Shown in pieces: positions 15,888 to 23,027 of a DNA stretch of 28,747 nucleotides. Source of the stretch: CAZVEV01 sp964625865 (GTDB taxonomy: Bacteria; Planctomycetota; Phycisphaerae; SM23-33). Within the stretch, counting starts at the first letter, position 1. The number at the start of each line of letters is the position of its first letter. The notes under the pieces are model-generated. The model worked only from the letters and a program-made list of their open reading frames with translations. It was not told the origin of the DNA and ran no database searches. A program made the translations under genes and the position numbers. The stretch lies in NCBI GenBank assembly GCA_964625865.1, contig CAZVEV010000046.1:1-28747 (forward strand). The letters run 5' to 3'.

Positions 15888-15904
15888 AGACGCGTCGCCC
15901 GGAC
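15866..15904 (+). terminator. Strong hairpin between EF-hand and methyltransferase genes
   Basis: A 15-pair stem (15866-15880 with 15890-15904; fourteen Watson-Crick pairs and one G-U) closes on a nine-base loop, 32 bases after the EF-hand gene's stop. No T tract follows. It may end the upstream transcript; alternatively the DNA dyad, which spans the candidate -10 box, may be an operator. Confidence 0.5.
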
Positions 15905-15943
15905 GTTGTGACAGCCACGAACCCTCGTGACAGGAGACACGCC

Positions 15944-16648
15944 ATGACCAGACGACCCCTCGCCGTTCTCGCAGCCGCATGTGCCATCGCCATGCTCACC
16001 TACGCCACCTGGGCCCAGCCCGCGCGACGCAGGCCGCCCCGCGGGGGGGGTGTTTCTACCCTGACGGCCCCGCCGAAGGCCAAGGACGCGACCGAAAAGA
16101 CCATCCTCGCCGTCCTGGACGACATGGACAAGAACCAGCGCCGGGGCAACATGAACGTGCCCACCGCCGACGGGCGCCTGCTCCGCATGCTGGCCGAGAT
16201 GTCCAACGCCAAGACGGTCGTGGAGGTCGGCACGTCCAACGGGTACTCGGCGATCTGGATCGCCCTGGGCCTGCTGAAGACCGAGGGCAAGCTGATCACG
16301 TTCGAGATCGACGCCAAGCGGGCGAAGCTGGCGCGAGAGAACTTCAAGCGCGCCGGCGTGGAGAAGATCATCACGCTGGTCGAGGGCGACGCGCACAAGG
16401 AAGTGGGCAAGATCAAGGGCCCCATTGACATCATCTTCCTCGACGCGGACAAGGAAGGATACGTCGACTACCTCAAGCAGTTGCTGCCCAAGGTCCGCCC
16501 CGGCGGGCTGATCATCGCGCACAACACGCGGTCGCACCAGTCGGGCATGCAGCCGTACCTGAAGGCCGTCATGGAAGACGCGAACCTCGAGACCCTTTTC
16601 CTTAACATGCACTCCGCGGGCCTGGGCGTGACGATGAAGAAGCGATAG
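15944..16648 (+). CDS. Exported O-methyltransferase-like protein
   Basis: A 234-residue protein with a class I SAM-dependent O-methyltransferase domain (residues 45-234) of the caffeoyl-CoA/YrrM type: VVEVGTSNGYS (92-102) binds SAM, FEID (120-123) follows strand 2, and LDADKE (166-171) is the metal/substrate motif. Unusually, residues 1-25 (MTRRPLAVLAAACAIAMLTY and ATWAQ) look like a signal peptide or membrane anchor, and a basic, proline-rich linker with an eight-G run (16043-16050) joins it to the enzyme domain. SAM is a cytoplasmic cofactor, so export is unexpected; the segment could be an inner-membrane anchor with the domain in the cytoplasm. AGGAG seven bases upstream fixes the start. 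The stop is directly followed by the permease ATG, suggesting translational coupling. Substrate unknown. Confidence 0.85.
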   Translation: MTRRPLAVLAAACAIAMLTYATWAQPARRRPPRGGGVSTLTAPPKAKDATEKTILAVLDDMDKNQRRGNMNVPTADGRLLRMLAEMSNAKTVVEVGTSNGYSAIWIALGLLKTEGKLITFEIDAKRAKLARENFKRAGVEKIITLVEGDAHKEVGKIKGPIDIIFLDADKEGYVDYLKQLLPKVRPGGLIIAHNTRSHQSGMQPYLKAVMEDANLETLFLNMHSAGLGVTMKKR

Positions 16649-18022
16649 ATGGAGAACGGCGAGTTCCGCAGAGCTATCGGGCCTCTCAGCGCCAGCGCCC
16701 TGGTCGCCGGGGGGATGATCGGCACGGGGATTTTCATCTTCGTCGGGGACGTCGCGGCGGGTCTGCCCAGCGCGGGGGCCATCGTGGCGGCCTGGGTCGC
16801 CGGCGGGGTGGTCGCCTCGTGCGGCGCGCTGTGTTTGGCGGAGCTGGCGTCGGCGTATCCCGAGACGGGCGGGACGTACGTGTTTCTCCAGCGCGCGTAC
16901 GGTCCGGTGGTCGGGTTCCTGTATTCCTGGGCGAAGTTCCTGATCATGCGGACCGGCAGCCTGGGGATCATGGTCGTCGCGTTCGCAGGGTTCTCCTTGA
17001 GCTTTCTGGGCGTCGAGGCCCCGGCGTGGGTCAGCAAGCTCATTGCCATCGGCGCCCTCCTCGCGGTGACGGGCGTCAATGTAGTCGGCGTGCGGGCAGG
17101 CGTGGGTGTCCAGAACGTCCTGACGGCTATCAAGGTGGTCTGTCTGCTGGCCATCATCGCGGTGGGGGCGGCCTTCGCGCTGGACATGCTTGCCCCGCAC
17201 GCCGTCGCCGTCCAGGCCCAGGCGCCGCCCGAGGGACCGCTTATTCTGCTGTTCGGCGCCGCGCTGATCCCCGTGATGTGGAGCTTCGGCGGGTGGGATG
17301 AGTCGCCCTTCGTTGCCGAAGAGGTCCGCAACCCCTCCCGGAACCTGCCCCTGTCTATCCTGGGCGGCCTGTGGGTGGTGACGATTCTCTATGTTGCGGT
17401 CAATGCCGCCTACCTCGCCGTCCTCTCCCCCGGCGAGGTCGCCGGCACGATGGGAACGACGGCCATCGTGGCCATGCAGCGCGCCCTTGGCGGCGAGGCG
17501 CCGGCAAAGGTCCTGGCCTTGGCGCTGATGATCTCCGCATTCGGGGCGGCCAATGGCTATGCGCTGACGGGGGCCCGTATTGCCTATGCCTCCGGGCGCG
17601 GACACGCGCTGTTCCGCTGGTTCGCCCATACCCATCCGCGGACGAAGACCCCCGTGCGCGGCTTGGCCTTCCAGGCGGTCCTGACGATCATCGTGGTCCT
17701 CGTCCTGGAAAACCCGCTCCAGTTGCTCTTCTACACGGGGCTGGCCTATTGGGCGTTCGCCTGCCTGACCACACTGGCGGTGATCGTGCTTCGCCGTCGC
17801 GACCCTGACCGCCGGCGCGTGTTCCGCGTGTGGGGCTATCCGGTCACGCCGATCCTCTTCGTCGTCGCGTCGATCGGTATGATGCTGGCCGTTGTCATCC
17901 GGTCCCGGACCAACGCACTGGCCACCGTGATCATCCTCGCCGTCGGCCTGCCGATCTACTTCGTCTCGGCGCGGTGGGACAAAGGCGCTGACGATACGGG
18001 CGACGTGGAGAACGCCGACTAG
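16649..18022 (+). CDS. APC superfamily amino-acid permease
   Basis: A 457-residue integral membrane transporter with about twelve hydrophobic segments. The N-terminal GGMIGTGIF motif in helix 1, the YPETGGTYVFLQRAYG motif after helix 2 and the FGGWDESPFVAEEVRNPSRNLP segment in the middle place it in the amino acid-polyamine-organocation superfamily, nearest in style to LAT-type exchangers and bacterial homologs. It takes up or exchanges amino acids across the inner membrane. The ATG follows the methyltransferase stop codon without a gap and has no clear ribosome binding site, so coupled translation is likely. Its stop overlaps the stop of the convergent small membrane protein gene in the tetranucleotide CTAG. 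Substrate specificity is not readable from sequence. Confidence 0.92.
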   Translation: MENGEFRRAIGPLSASALVAGGMIGTGIFIFVGDVAAGLPSAGAIVAAWVAGGVVASCGALCLAELASAYPETGGTYVFLQRAYGPVVGFLYSWAKFLIMRTGSLGIMVVAFAGFSLSFLGVEAPAWVSKLIAIGALLAVTGVNVVGVRAGVGVQNVLTAIKVVCLLAIIAVGAAFALDMLAPHAVAVQAQAPPEGPLILLFGAALIPVMWSFGGWDESPFVAEEVRNPSRNLPLSILGGLWVVTILYVAVNAAYLAVLSPGEVAGTMGTTAIVAMQRALGGEAPAKVLALALMISAFGAANGYALTGARIAYASGRGHALFRWFAHTHPRTKTPVRGLAFQAVLTIIVVLVLENPLQLLFYTGLAYWAFACLTTLAVIVLRRRDPDRRRVFRVWGYPVTPILFVVASIGMMLAVVIRSRTNALATVIILAVGLPIYFVSARWDKGADDTGDVENAD

Positions 18023-18282
18023 TGCGACGACTTGCCGGCGGTGGGCTCGTCTTCGGCTTCCTTGAGGAACACGTGGATCAGGCCGGCCCCGCCGACCATC
18101 ATCAGGCCCCCGCCCAGCCACATCACCAGCGCCCCCGGGTTGCGCGTCGAGCGGTCCTCCTCGTAGGTGTGCATGTTGTGGATCGTTCGCAGCGTCGTGT
18201 CGGTCTGGAGACTGCCATAAAGGTACCCCGCCCCCAGCACGACCAGCCCGGTCAACGTGATGATGATGAATGCCTTGAACAT
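18019..18282 (-). CDS. Small two-helix membrane protein, family not recognised
   Basis: An 87-residue protein. Two hydrophobic segments are visible: residues 4-24 (FIIITLTGLVVLGAGYLYG) and about 50-70 (ALVMWLGGGLMMVGGAGLIH), joined by a polar loop with DTTLRTIHNMHTYEEDRSTR, and followed by a short acidic tail ending in KSSH. I do not recognise a family. It is probably a real gene: its hydrophobic pattern is clear, it converges exactly on the permease gene, and a TATACT box sits nine bases upstream of the ATG. There is no ribosome binding site at normal distance, and the predicted transcript would start within two or three bases of the ATG. Function unknown. Confidence 0.65.
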   Translation of the reverse strand: MFKAFIIITLTGLVVLGAGYLYGSLQTDTTLRTIHNMHTYEEDRSTRNPGALVMWLGGGLMMVGGAGLIHVFLKEAEDEPTAGKSSH

Positions 18283-18290
18283 GCTCCAGT

Positions 18291-18296
18291 AGTATA
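18291..18296 (-). promoter_or_regulatory. -10 box almost abutting the small membrane gene
   Basis: TATACT on the minus strand ends eight bases before the ATG of the 18019-18282 gene. Standard spacing would place the transcription start near 18284, giving an almost leaderless mRNA. No good -35 box was seen. Confidence 0.4.
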
Positions 18297-18424
18297 GTCC
18301 TCCGAAAACGGGGATTGCACGGACTAAAGGATCAGGGGAATGGGGTTTCGAGACGAAGGGTGTGCGGTCCGGTCCTTGTCACAGAAGGAGAGAACGGATT
18401 CTGGGTTGTTTCAGGATGGCGCAT

Positions 18425-18566
18425 CGTTTAGCGGTCGATCGTCAGATCGACGTTCGCCGTTTTGGCGGCGTCCGGCGCGATGTCCGCAACACGCAGGTGG
18501 AGCGACAGTCGCGGCGCATGGCGCCATTGCACCACAAACGTCGATCTGACGATCGACCGCTAAACG
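18425..18566. repeat. Inverted-pair element E
   Basis: Arms 18425-18454 and 18537-18566 are perfectly complementary over 30 bases and enclose 82 bases. Each arm contains its own dyad, GTCGATC-GTCA-GATCGAC (18434-18451) and its counterpart (18540-18557), so two local hairpins or one long stem are possible. The enclosed part contains further GC-rich dyads such as CGCCGTTTTGGCG but no gene. The element starts about 62 bases beyond the uvrB stop and occupies most of the 345-base gap between uvrB and the small membrane gene; it may terminate uvrB transcription. Confidence 0.9.
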
Positions 18567-18627
18567 GGGAACAAACGACACATCTTAGTCCCCTGCAATC
18601 CCGTAATCCTCGTCCTCTTTCCGTCGT

Positions 18628-20601
18628 CTAAGACGTCGTCTCGCCCTTGAGTTCGGCGATCCGGTCGCGAAGTTCCGCCGCTCGCTCGAACTCCAGCTCC
18701 TCGGCCGCCTGCATCATCTCGGCTTCCAGTGACGCGATCAACTGCGTCTGGTCGTATTCGCTCTGCCCGGCGCGGATGGCCTTGCGGGCGGTCTCGCGGG
18801 CGGCCAGTTGGTCGGTCAGGGCCGTGCTGATCGCCTTGGTGATCGTCTCGGGCGTGATGTCGTGCTCCCGGTTGTACGCCTCCTGGATCTCGCGCCGGCG
18901 CGCGGTCTCGTCCATCGCCTGGCGCATCGCGTCGGTGATCTTGTCGGCGTAGAGGAAGACGCGGGCGTTGACGTTTCGCGCGCAGCGTCCGATGGTCTGG
19001 GTCAGACTGGTCGCCGAGCGGAGGAAACCCTGCTTGTCGGCGTCGAGGATGGCCACCAGCGACACTTCGGGCAGGTCGAGCCCCTCGCGGAGCAGGTTCA
19101 CGCCGACCAGCACGTCGAAGGCGCCTTTCCGCAGGTCGCGCAGGATCTCCACGCGCTCGATCGTGTCGATCTCGCTGTGGAGGTACTTGCAGCGGAAGCC
19201 CTCCTTGCGAATGAACTCGGCGAGGTCCTCGCTGAGGCGCTTGGTCAGCGTGGTAATCAGCGTCCGCTCGCCGGCCTCGACGCGCTGGCGGATCTCGGAA
19301 AGCAGGTCGGCGACCTGCCCGCGGGCCGGACGCACCTCGATCGGCGGGTCAATCAGCCCGGTCGGGCGGATCACCTGCTCGACAACCTCCCCGCCGGTCA
19401 GCTCCAGTTCGTAGCTTGCCGGGGTCGCCGAGACGAACAGCGCGTTGTGCCACGTCTCGACGAACTCCTCGAACCGCAGGGGCCTGTTGTCCATCGCGCT
19501 GGGCAGGCGGAACCCGTGGTCCACCAGGACGGTCTTCCTGCTGCGATCGCCGTTGAACATCGCGCGGACCTGCGGAATCGTCACGTGCGACTCGTCGATG
19601 ATCAGCAGGAAGTCGTCGCCGAAGTAGTCGATCAGCGTGTAGGGCCTGTCGCCCGGCGCGCGGCCGTCGAGATAGCGCGAGTAGTTCTCGATGCCCGGGC
19701 ACGTGCCCACCTCGAGCATCATCTCCATGTCGTACCGCGTGCGGGCGGCGAGGCGCTGGGCCTCCAGCAGCTTGCCTCCGTTCCGCAGGGCGATCAGGCG
19801 ATTCTCGAGTTCGACCTTGATCTGCTCGACGGCCCCGCTGATCGTCTCGTCGTCGGCCAGGTAGTGGACAGCCGGGTAGATGAACGCCCGGTCGGTCGTG
19901 CTCAGCGTCTCGCCGGTCAGCGGATTGATCAGGCGGACGGCGTCGATCTGGTCGCCGAAGAACTCCACCTGGTAGCCGAACTCCTCGTAGGCCGGGTAGA
20001 TGTCCACCGTGTCGCCGCGCACCCGGAACGTGCCGCGTTTGAAATCCACGTCGTTGCGGTCGTACTGGAGGTAGACGAACTGGCGGAGCAGCTCGTTGCG
20101 GGGGATCTCGCGCCCGACCTCGATGGCGGCGACCATCTTCTGGTATTCCTCCGGGCTGCCCAGGCCGAAGATGCACGAGACCGACGCGACGATGATCACG
20201 TCTTTGCGGCTGGTCAGGCTGGTGGTGGCGCTGAGGCGCAGGCGGTCCAGGTCGTCGTTGCGCGAGGCGTCCTTCTCGATGTAAATGTCGCGCTGCGGGA
20301 TGTAGGCCTCGGGCTGGTAGTAGTCGTAGTAGCTGACGAAGTACTCGACGGCGTTTTCGGGGAACAGCTCCTTGAACTCGTTGTAGAGTTGCGCCGCGAG
20401 CGTCTTGTTATGGCTGACGACCAGCGTGGGCTTCTGGAGGCGCTCGACGAGATGGGCCATCGTAAACGTCTTGCCGCTGCCGGTGACCCCCAGCAGGATG
20501 TTACGGCTTTGCCCGGCGCGGAAGTTCGCCTCCAGCTTATCAATCGCCGCCGGCTGATCGCCCCGCGGCGTCATGTCCGAGATCACCTTAAACTCGCCCA
20601 T
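18628..20601 (-). CDS. UvrABC excinuclease subunit B
   Basis: A 657-residue UvrB, the DNA helicase-like subunit that loads at lesions with UvrA and positions UvrC for dual incision in nucleotide excision repair. Walker A is GVTGSGKT (38-45); the beta-hairpin that wedges between DNA strands is YYDYYQPEAYIP (91-102); the DESH Walker B box lies in LLIIDESHVTIPQ; LREGLDLPEVSLVAILDADK and QTIGRCARN are the late helicase motifs; a UVR domain ends the protein (LEFERAAELRDRIAELK), the docking site for UvrC. The start at 20601 is chosen because GGAG lies five bases upstream; a longer frame to 20679 adds residues not found in the family. Length is typical. It is an isolated gene with its own extended -10 promoter. 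Confidence 0.98.
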   Translation of the reverse strand: MGEFKVISDMTPRGDQPAAIDKLEANFRAGQSRNILLGVTGSGKTFTMAHLVERLQKPTLVVSHNKTLAAQLYNEFKELFPENAVEYFVSYYDYYQPEAYIPQRDIYIEKDASRNDDLDRLRLSATTSLTSRKDVIIVASVSCIFGLGSPEEYQKMVAAIEVGREIPRNELLRQFVYLQYDRNDVDFKRGTFRVRGDTVDIYPAYEEFGYQVEFFGDQIDAVRLINPLTGETLSTTDRAFIYPAVHYLADDETISGAVEQIKVELENRLIALRNGGKLLEAQRLAARTRYDMEMMLEVGTCPGIENYSRYLDGRAPGDRPYTLIDYFGDDFLLIIDESHVTIPQVRAMFNGDRSRKTVLVDHGFRLPSAMDNRPLRFEEFVETWHNALFVSATPASYELELTGGEVVEQVIRPTGLIDPPIEVRPARGQVADLLSEIRQRVEAGERTLITTLTKRLSEDLAEFIRKEGFRCKYLHSEIDTIERVEILRDLRKGAFDVLVGVNLLREGLDLPEVSLVAILDADKQGFLRSATSLTQTIGRCARNVNARVFLYADKITDAMRQAMDETARRREIQEAYNREHDITPETITKAISTALTDQLAARETARKAIRAGQSEYDQTQLIASLEAEMMQAAEELEFERAAELRDRIAELKGETTS

Positions 20602-20642
20602 AGGTACTCCATCCCGCCCGGGAGGGGCGGTCGCAATTCCGA

Positions 20643-20651
20643 AGTATACCA
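20643..20651 (-). promoter_or_regulatory. Extended -10 promoter for uvrB
   Basis: TGGTATACT on the minus strand is an extended -10 (TG-N-TATACT). The transcript would start near 20636, 35 bases before the ATG. No clear -35 box or LexA-type site was seen. Confidence 0.45.
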
Positions 20652-20845
20652 CAAAGCCCGCCCGCGGCGTCCACGCCAAAAAGGCGATACAGGGCTTACG
20701 GTGTGCGACCTTTTTGGGCCTGTTGCCCAGACGGGGTTGTTCAGATCCCCATGGCAGGCGGGCAATACCGGGGCGCTTCTTGCCGGATTGGGGCCAACAC
20801 GCGGGCGTGATATCTCAGCACGCCCAGGTGGCGGTACAGAACCAA

Positions 20846-21154
20846 CAGGGGCGACAGAGGGTTTGGGCGCCGCAGCCCTCTGTCGCCCCTGGCGGGGCTC
20901 CGGCGGAGAATACCGTCTCCCGTTGACCCCGCCCTGATGGGCTCACCTTTGCCCACATCTTGCCTGCGAGGTGATGAGGGTGTCATGGAGATCTTCGTCG
21001 GGTTCGATATTGCCCAGCGCCTCTGCGTCGGCGCGTCGCTACAGCCATTCCACTGACACACTGCCCAGCGACGTCCAGGCCAACTCATCAGCCCGGACTG
21101 CCCCCGTCGCCTGGCATCGAAGATGTGGGTAAAGGTGAGCGGTGACGGGCGGGG
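20846..21154. repeat. Inverted-pair element D
   Basis: Two linked palindromes. The first is a perfect 16-pair stem, 20846-20861 with 20876-20891, around a 14-base loop containing GGCGCC; its core matches element B at about 40 of 44 positions. The second has arms 20927-20961 and 21120-21154, of which the 21-base part 20941-20961/21120-21140 has a single mismatch, enclosing 158 bases. The CCCCGCCCTGA and CGGGGCTACCTTC segments also occur in element B, in the same relative order around the core, which shows common descent. The enclosed DNA has no assignable gene. Confidence 0.85.
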
Positions 21155-21278
21155 CTACCTTCCTGCGGGCCTGACGGCCGTGACGGGCATGCGACTATCC
21201 TGTCGTGGACCCGGATTCATTCGAAGCACGGGCATCGACCCGAGCCGATTCCGACCCTTGCTCCGCGGCTGACAGGTC

Positions 21279-21284
21279 TATAAT
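21279..21284 (+). promoter_or_regulatory. -10 box for the 40-residue CxxC gene
   Basis: A consensus TATAAT lies 37 bases before the ATG at 21322. TTGCTC at 21258-21263 is the nearest -35 candidate but the spacer is only 15 bases. Confidence 0.45.
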
Positions 21285-21321
21285 GTGACATCATGATACG
21301 AGGTCTGACCAGGGAGATGCC

Positions 21322-21444
21322 ATGAGTTGCCTTAAGGGAAAGAGCGAAGCCAAGCGCAAGCCCGGCCGTTACGCGTGCGCCAAGTGCGGCGCCGTCACCA
21401 AGAAGAAGAAGCACCTCTGCAAGCCGAAGAAGATCAAGGGCTGA
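21322..21444 (+). CDS. 40-residue basic CxxC protein
   Basis: A very small gene encoding 40 residues: MSCLKGKSEAKRKPGRYACA, then KCGAVTKKKKHLCKPKKIKG. It has a CxxC pair (CAKC) and a third Cys (HLC) twelve positions later, plus Cys3, in a strongly basic context, resembling half a zinc ribbon or rubredoxin-like knuckle, as in small ribosome- or nucleic-acid-binding proteins. GGGAG lies about six bases upstream, and a consensus -10 box is 37 bases upstream. The codons are in the same GC-rich style as neighbouring genes. I recall similar short YxCxKCG...KKxxLCKPKKI proteins in other bacteria but cannot verify it. Function unknown; zinc binding is an inference. Confidence 0.75.
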   Translation: MSCLKGKSEAKRKPGRYACAKCGAVTKKKKHLCKPKKIKG

Positions 21445-21657
21445 CGGCGCAACGCAGGTCGTTCTACGGCAGGTTCACGCTGCCGGTCCGATACGTGTGC
21501 AACTCAATTCAGCCTCCCAAGGGACTGCATCGCGATGTTCTCCGCAGGCGCAGATACCATGCCACGGATAGCGCCTCGACACGGCCCGAAACTTCCATCA
21601 TCTCTCAGCGCTGCCCAAACACGGCGACAATCAACGTGCGCTACAATTCAGTGACGT

Positions 21658-23007
21658 TCAGAGGTCAGGCGTGATGACAACTTGGCGGTGAAATGCCTTG
21701 GCCAGAAGGATGCTCTTTCGCCGGCCGGCTTCGATCTCACCATCCACCACGCCGCGGCCATGCACGCGGAGAACCAGCCTCGTTCCCGCCATCGCGCACG
21801 AGATGTCTTCCACCGCATCCTGGTGCGTGCGGTCCAGTCCATCTGCAAGGCGGAGAATGCCTCCAAGCATCCGGACGGTGTGGCGATCGCCGGCCTGGAG
21901 ACTGGCGTAATGCTCGTGATCGTCGCGGGGCAGCGCCCTGCGGTGATAGCGCGCTATCGAGGATACGATCCGGCGCTCGCGCCGGTCAGCGAGCACGTCA
22001 TCCGCATCGAGTATCAGCTTCATGGAGTTCTTGTGATGCTTCCGCTGGCCATACATCCAGCCGATATCATGGAGGATCCCCGCACAGTGCAACCATGTTC
22101 GTTGCCGCAGGCCCATGCCATGCAGCGGTTGCAGAAGGTCAAACAGGCGCAGGGCCAGGAACGAGACCTGTTGAGCGTGCTCGACCTCATAGGCGCATCG
22201 CTCGGCCAACTGTCTGGCTCGGCCCACCTCGGGTGCGGCCCGCTTGACGGCTTCTGCGGCAACGTGGCGGGCAAGCCGGTCGGTCGCTTCATCGAAGTTA
22301 TGCCCGTGGAGAACCATCTGGGCGAACACTTCGGGCAGGCCCTTGCGGCGTATCGCTTCGGCGGCGGCTGTCCAATCGTACTCAAGACGAACGAACTCCA
22401 GATCGAGGGCGTCTCCGTCGGCGGTGAGCACGGCGTAGCACGCACGGGGGTCGCCTCCCTCGGGTCTGCCCACGGCGCCCGGATTGATGAATCGCACTCC
22501 GTTGACCGTCCGATCGACTTGACGATGTGAATGGCCTGAAAGGAGGATGTCAGCATCGACCTCCGCCGCCAACTCCGCGAGGGCCTCGTCCGGCGTGTCG
22601 GGTGTGACGACATGGTCGGGCCTGCCGGGCCCGGCATGGGTCATCAGTACACGTCGCCCGGCCAGTTCGAGGCACTGCTGCCGGCCGAGACGGGCCAGGA
22701 TCCGCCGCCCCTGCGATGAGAGCTGGTGGTAAGCCCAGCGGAACGCGAAAAGCTTGGTAGGGTTCTTCGGCCGCGCGCGGCCGATCGAGCCCGGACAGAA
22801 GCTCAGTACCTTGACGTCGTAATTCCCAATGACCCCCGCCGAACGGTCAGTTCCAAGGCGCTGGACGACCTCGTCGGGAAAGGCACCATAGCCGGTCCTG
22901 TCACCGAGATCCCACATCGCCGTGCATCCTCTGACCTGGGCATCGGCACAGACGGCCTCCAGGGCATGCAGGTTTGCGTGGACATCAGATATCAGCGCTA
23001 TTCTCAT
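21658..23007 (-). CDS. Metallophosphoesterase fused to Ppx/GppA-like HD domain
   Basis: A 449-residue cytoplasmic protein. Residues 1-205 are a calcineurin-like phosphoesterase of the YfcE type: D8-x-H10 (SDVH), GD at 35-36, GN at 61-62, H124 (LMTHAGPG) and GHSHR (158-162) supply the two-metal site. Residues about 250-449 resemble the C-terminal helical HD domain of Ppx/GppA exopolyphosphatases: H277 (EVEHAQQV), H313-D314 (GILHDIG), HHKNS (324-328), IARYHRR and RLADGLDRTH with D389. The usual Ppx ASKHA catalytic domain is absent. Together the domains suggest a hydrolase of a phosphate-containing signal or polymer. The ATG at 23007 is preferred since it starts the conserved MRIALISDVHAN; a TTG at 23031 is possible. 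Neither has a good ribosome binding site. Divergent from the lyase-like gene. Confidence 0.85.
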   Translation of the reverse strand: MRIALISDVHANLHALEAVCADAQVRGCTAMWDLGDRTGYGAFPDEVVQRLGTDRSAGVIGNYDVKVLSFCPGSIGRARPKNPTKLFAFRWAYHQLSSQGRRILARLGRQQCLELAGRRVLMTHAGPGRPDHVVTPDTPDEALAELAAEVDADILLSGHSHRQVDRTVNGVRFINPGAVGRPEGGDPRACYAVLTADGDALDLEFVRLEYDWTAAAEAIRRKGLPEVFAQMVLHGHNFDEATDRLARHVAAEAVKRAAPEVGRARQLAERCAYEVEHAQQVSFLALRLFDLLQPLHGMGLRQRTWLHCAGILHDIGWMYGQRKHHKNSMKLILDADDVLADRRERRIVSSIARYHRRALPRDDHEHYASLQAGDRHTVRMLGGILRLADGLDRTHQDAVEDISCAMAGTRLVLRVHGRGVVDGEIEAGRRKSILLAKAFHRQVVITPDL

Positions 23008-23027
23008 CAGTCTACTGCTTTGCCTGT

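Larger units (their letters stand above)
20602..21321. other. Intergenic stretch between uvrB and the 40-residue gene
   Basis: No gene of normal length is supported. It contains the uvrB promoter, a small dyad GGGCGTG/CACGCCC near 20803-20825, the D inverted-pair element (20846-21154) and the promoter of the small gene at 21279-21284. A 23-codon frame at 20985-21056 (MEIFVGFDIAQ...) is too short to call. Confidence 0.5.

Noticed and set aside
15881..18121. 746-codon minus-strand open frame
   Set aside because: It is antisense to the methyltransferase and permease genes; its translation is Arg/Asp/His-rich without motifs, a typical shadow in GC-rich DNA.
18425..18566. Insertion sequence with 30-base terminal repeats
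   Set aside because: Only 82 bases lie between the arms, with no transposase and no visible target duplication; a MITE remains possible but is not shown.
18808..20937. 709-codon plus-strand open frame
   Set aside because: Antisense to uvrB, whose identity is certain; translation has no domain signature.
20985..21056. 23-codon frame MEIFVGFDIAQ... as an IS110-type transposase start
   Set aside because: The resemblance to an IS110 first motif is short, and a stop follows after 23 codons; no further transposase motifs are found.
8841..21154. CRISPR array among the repeats
   Set aside because: Repeats are inverted pairs with no regular spacers and no cas genes nearby.
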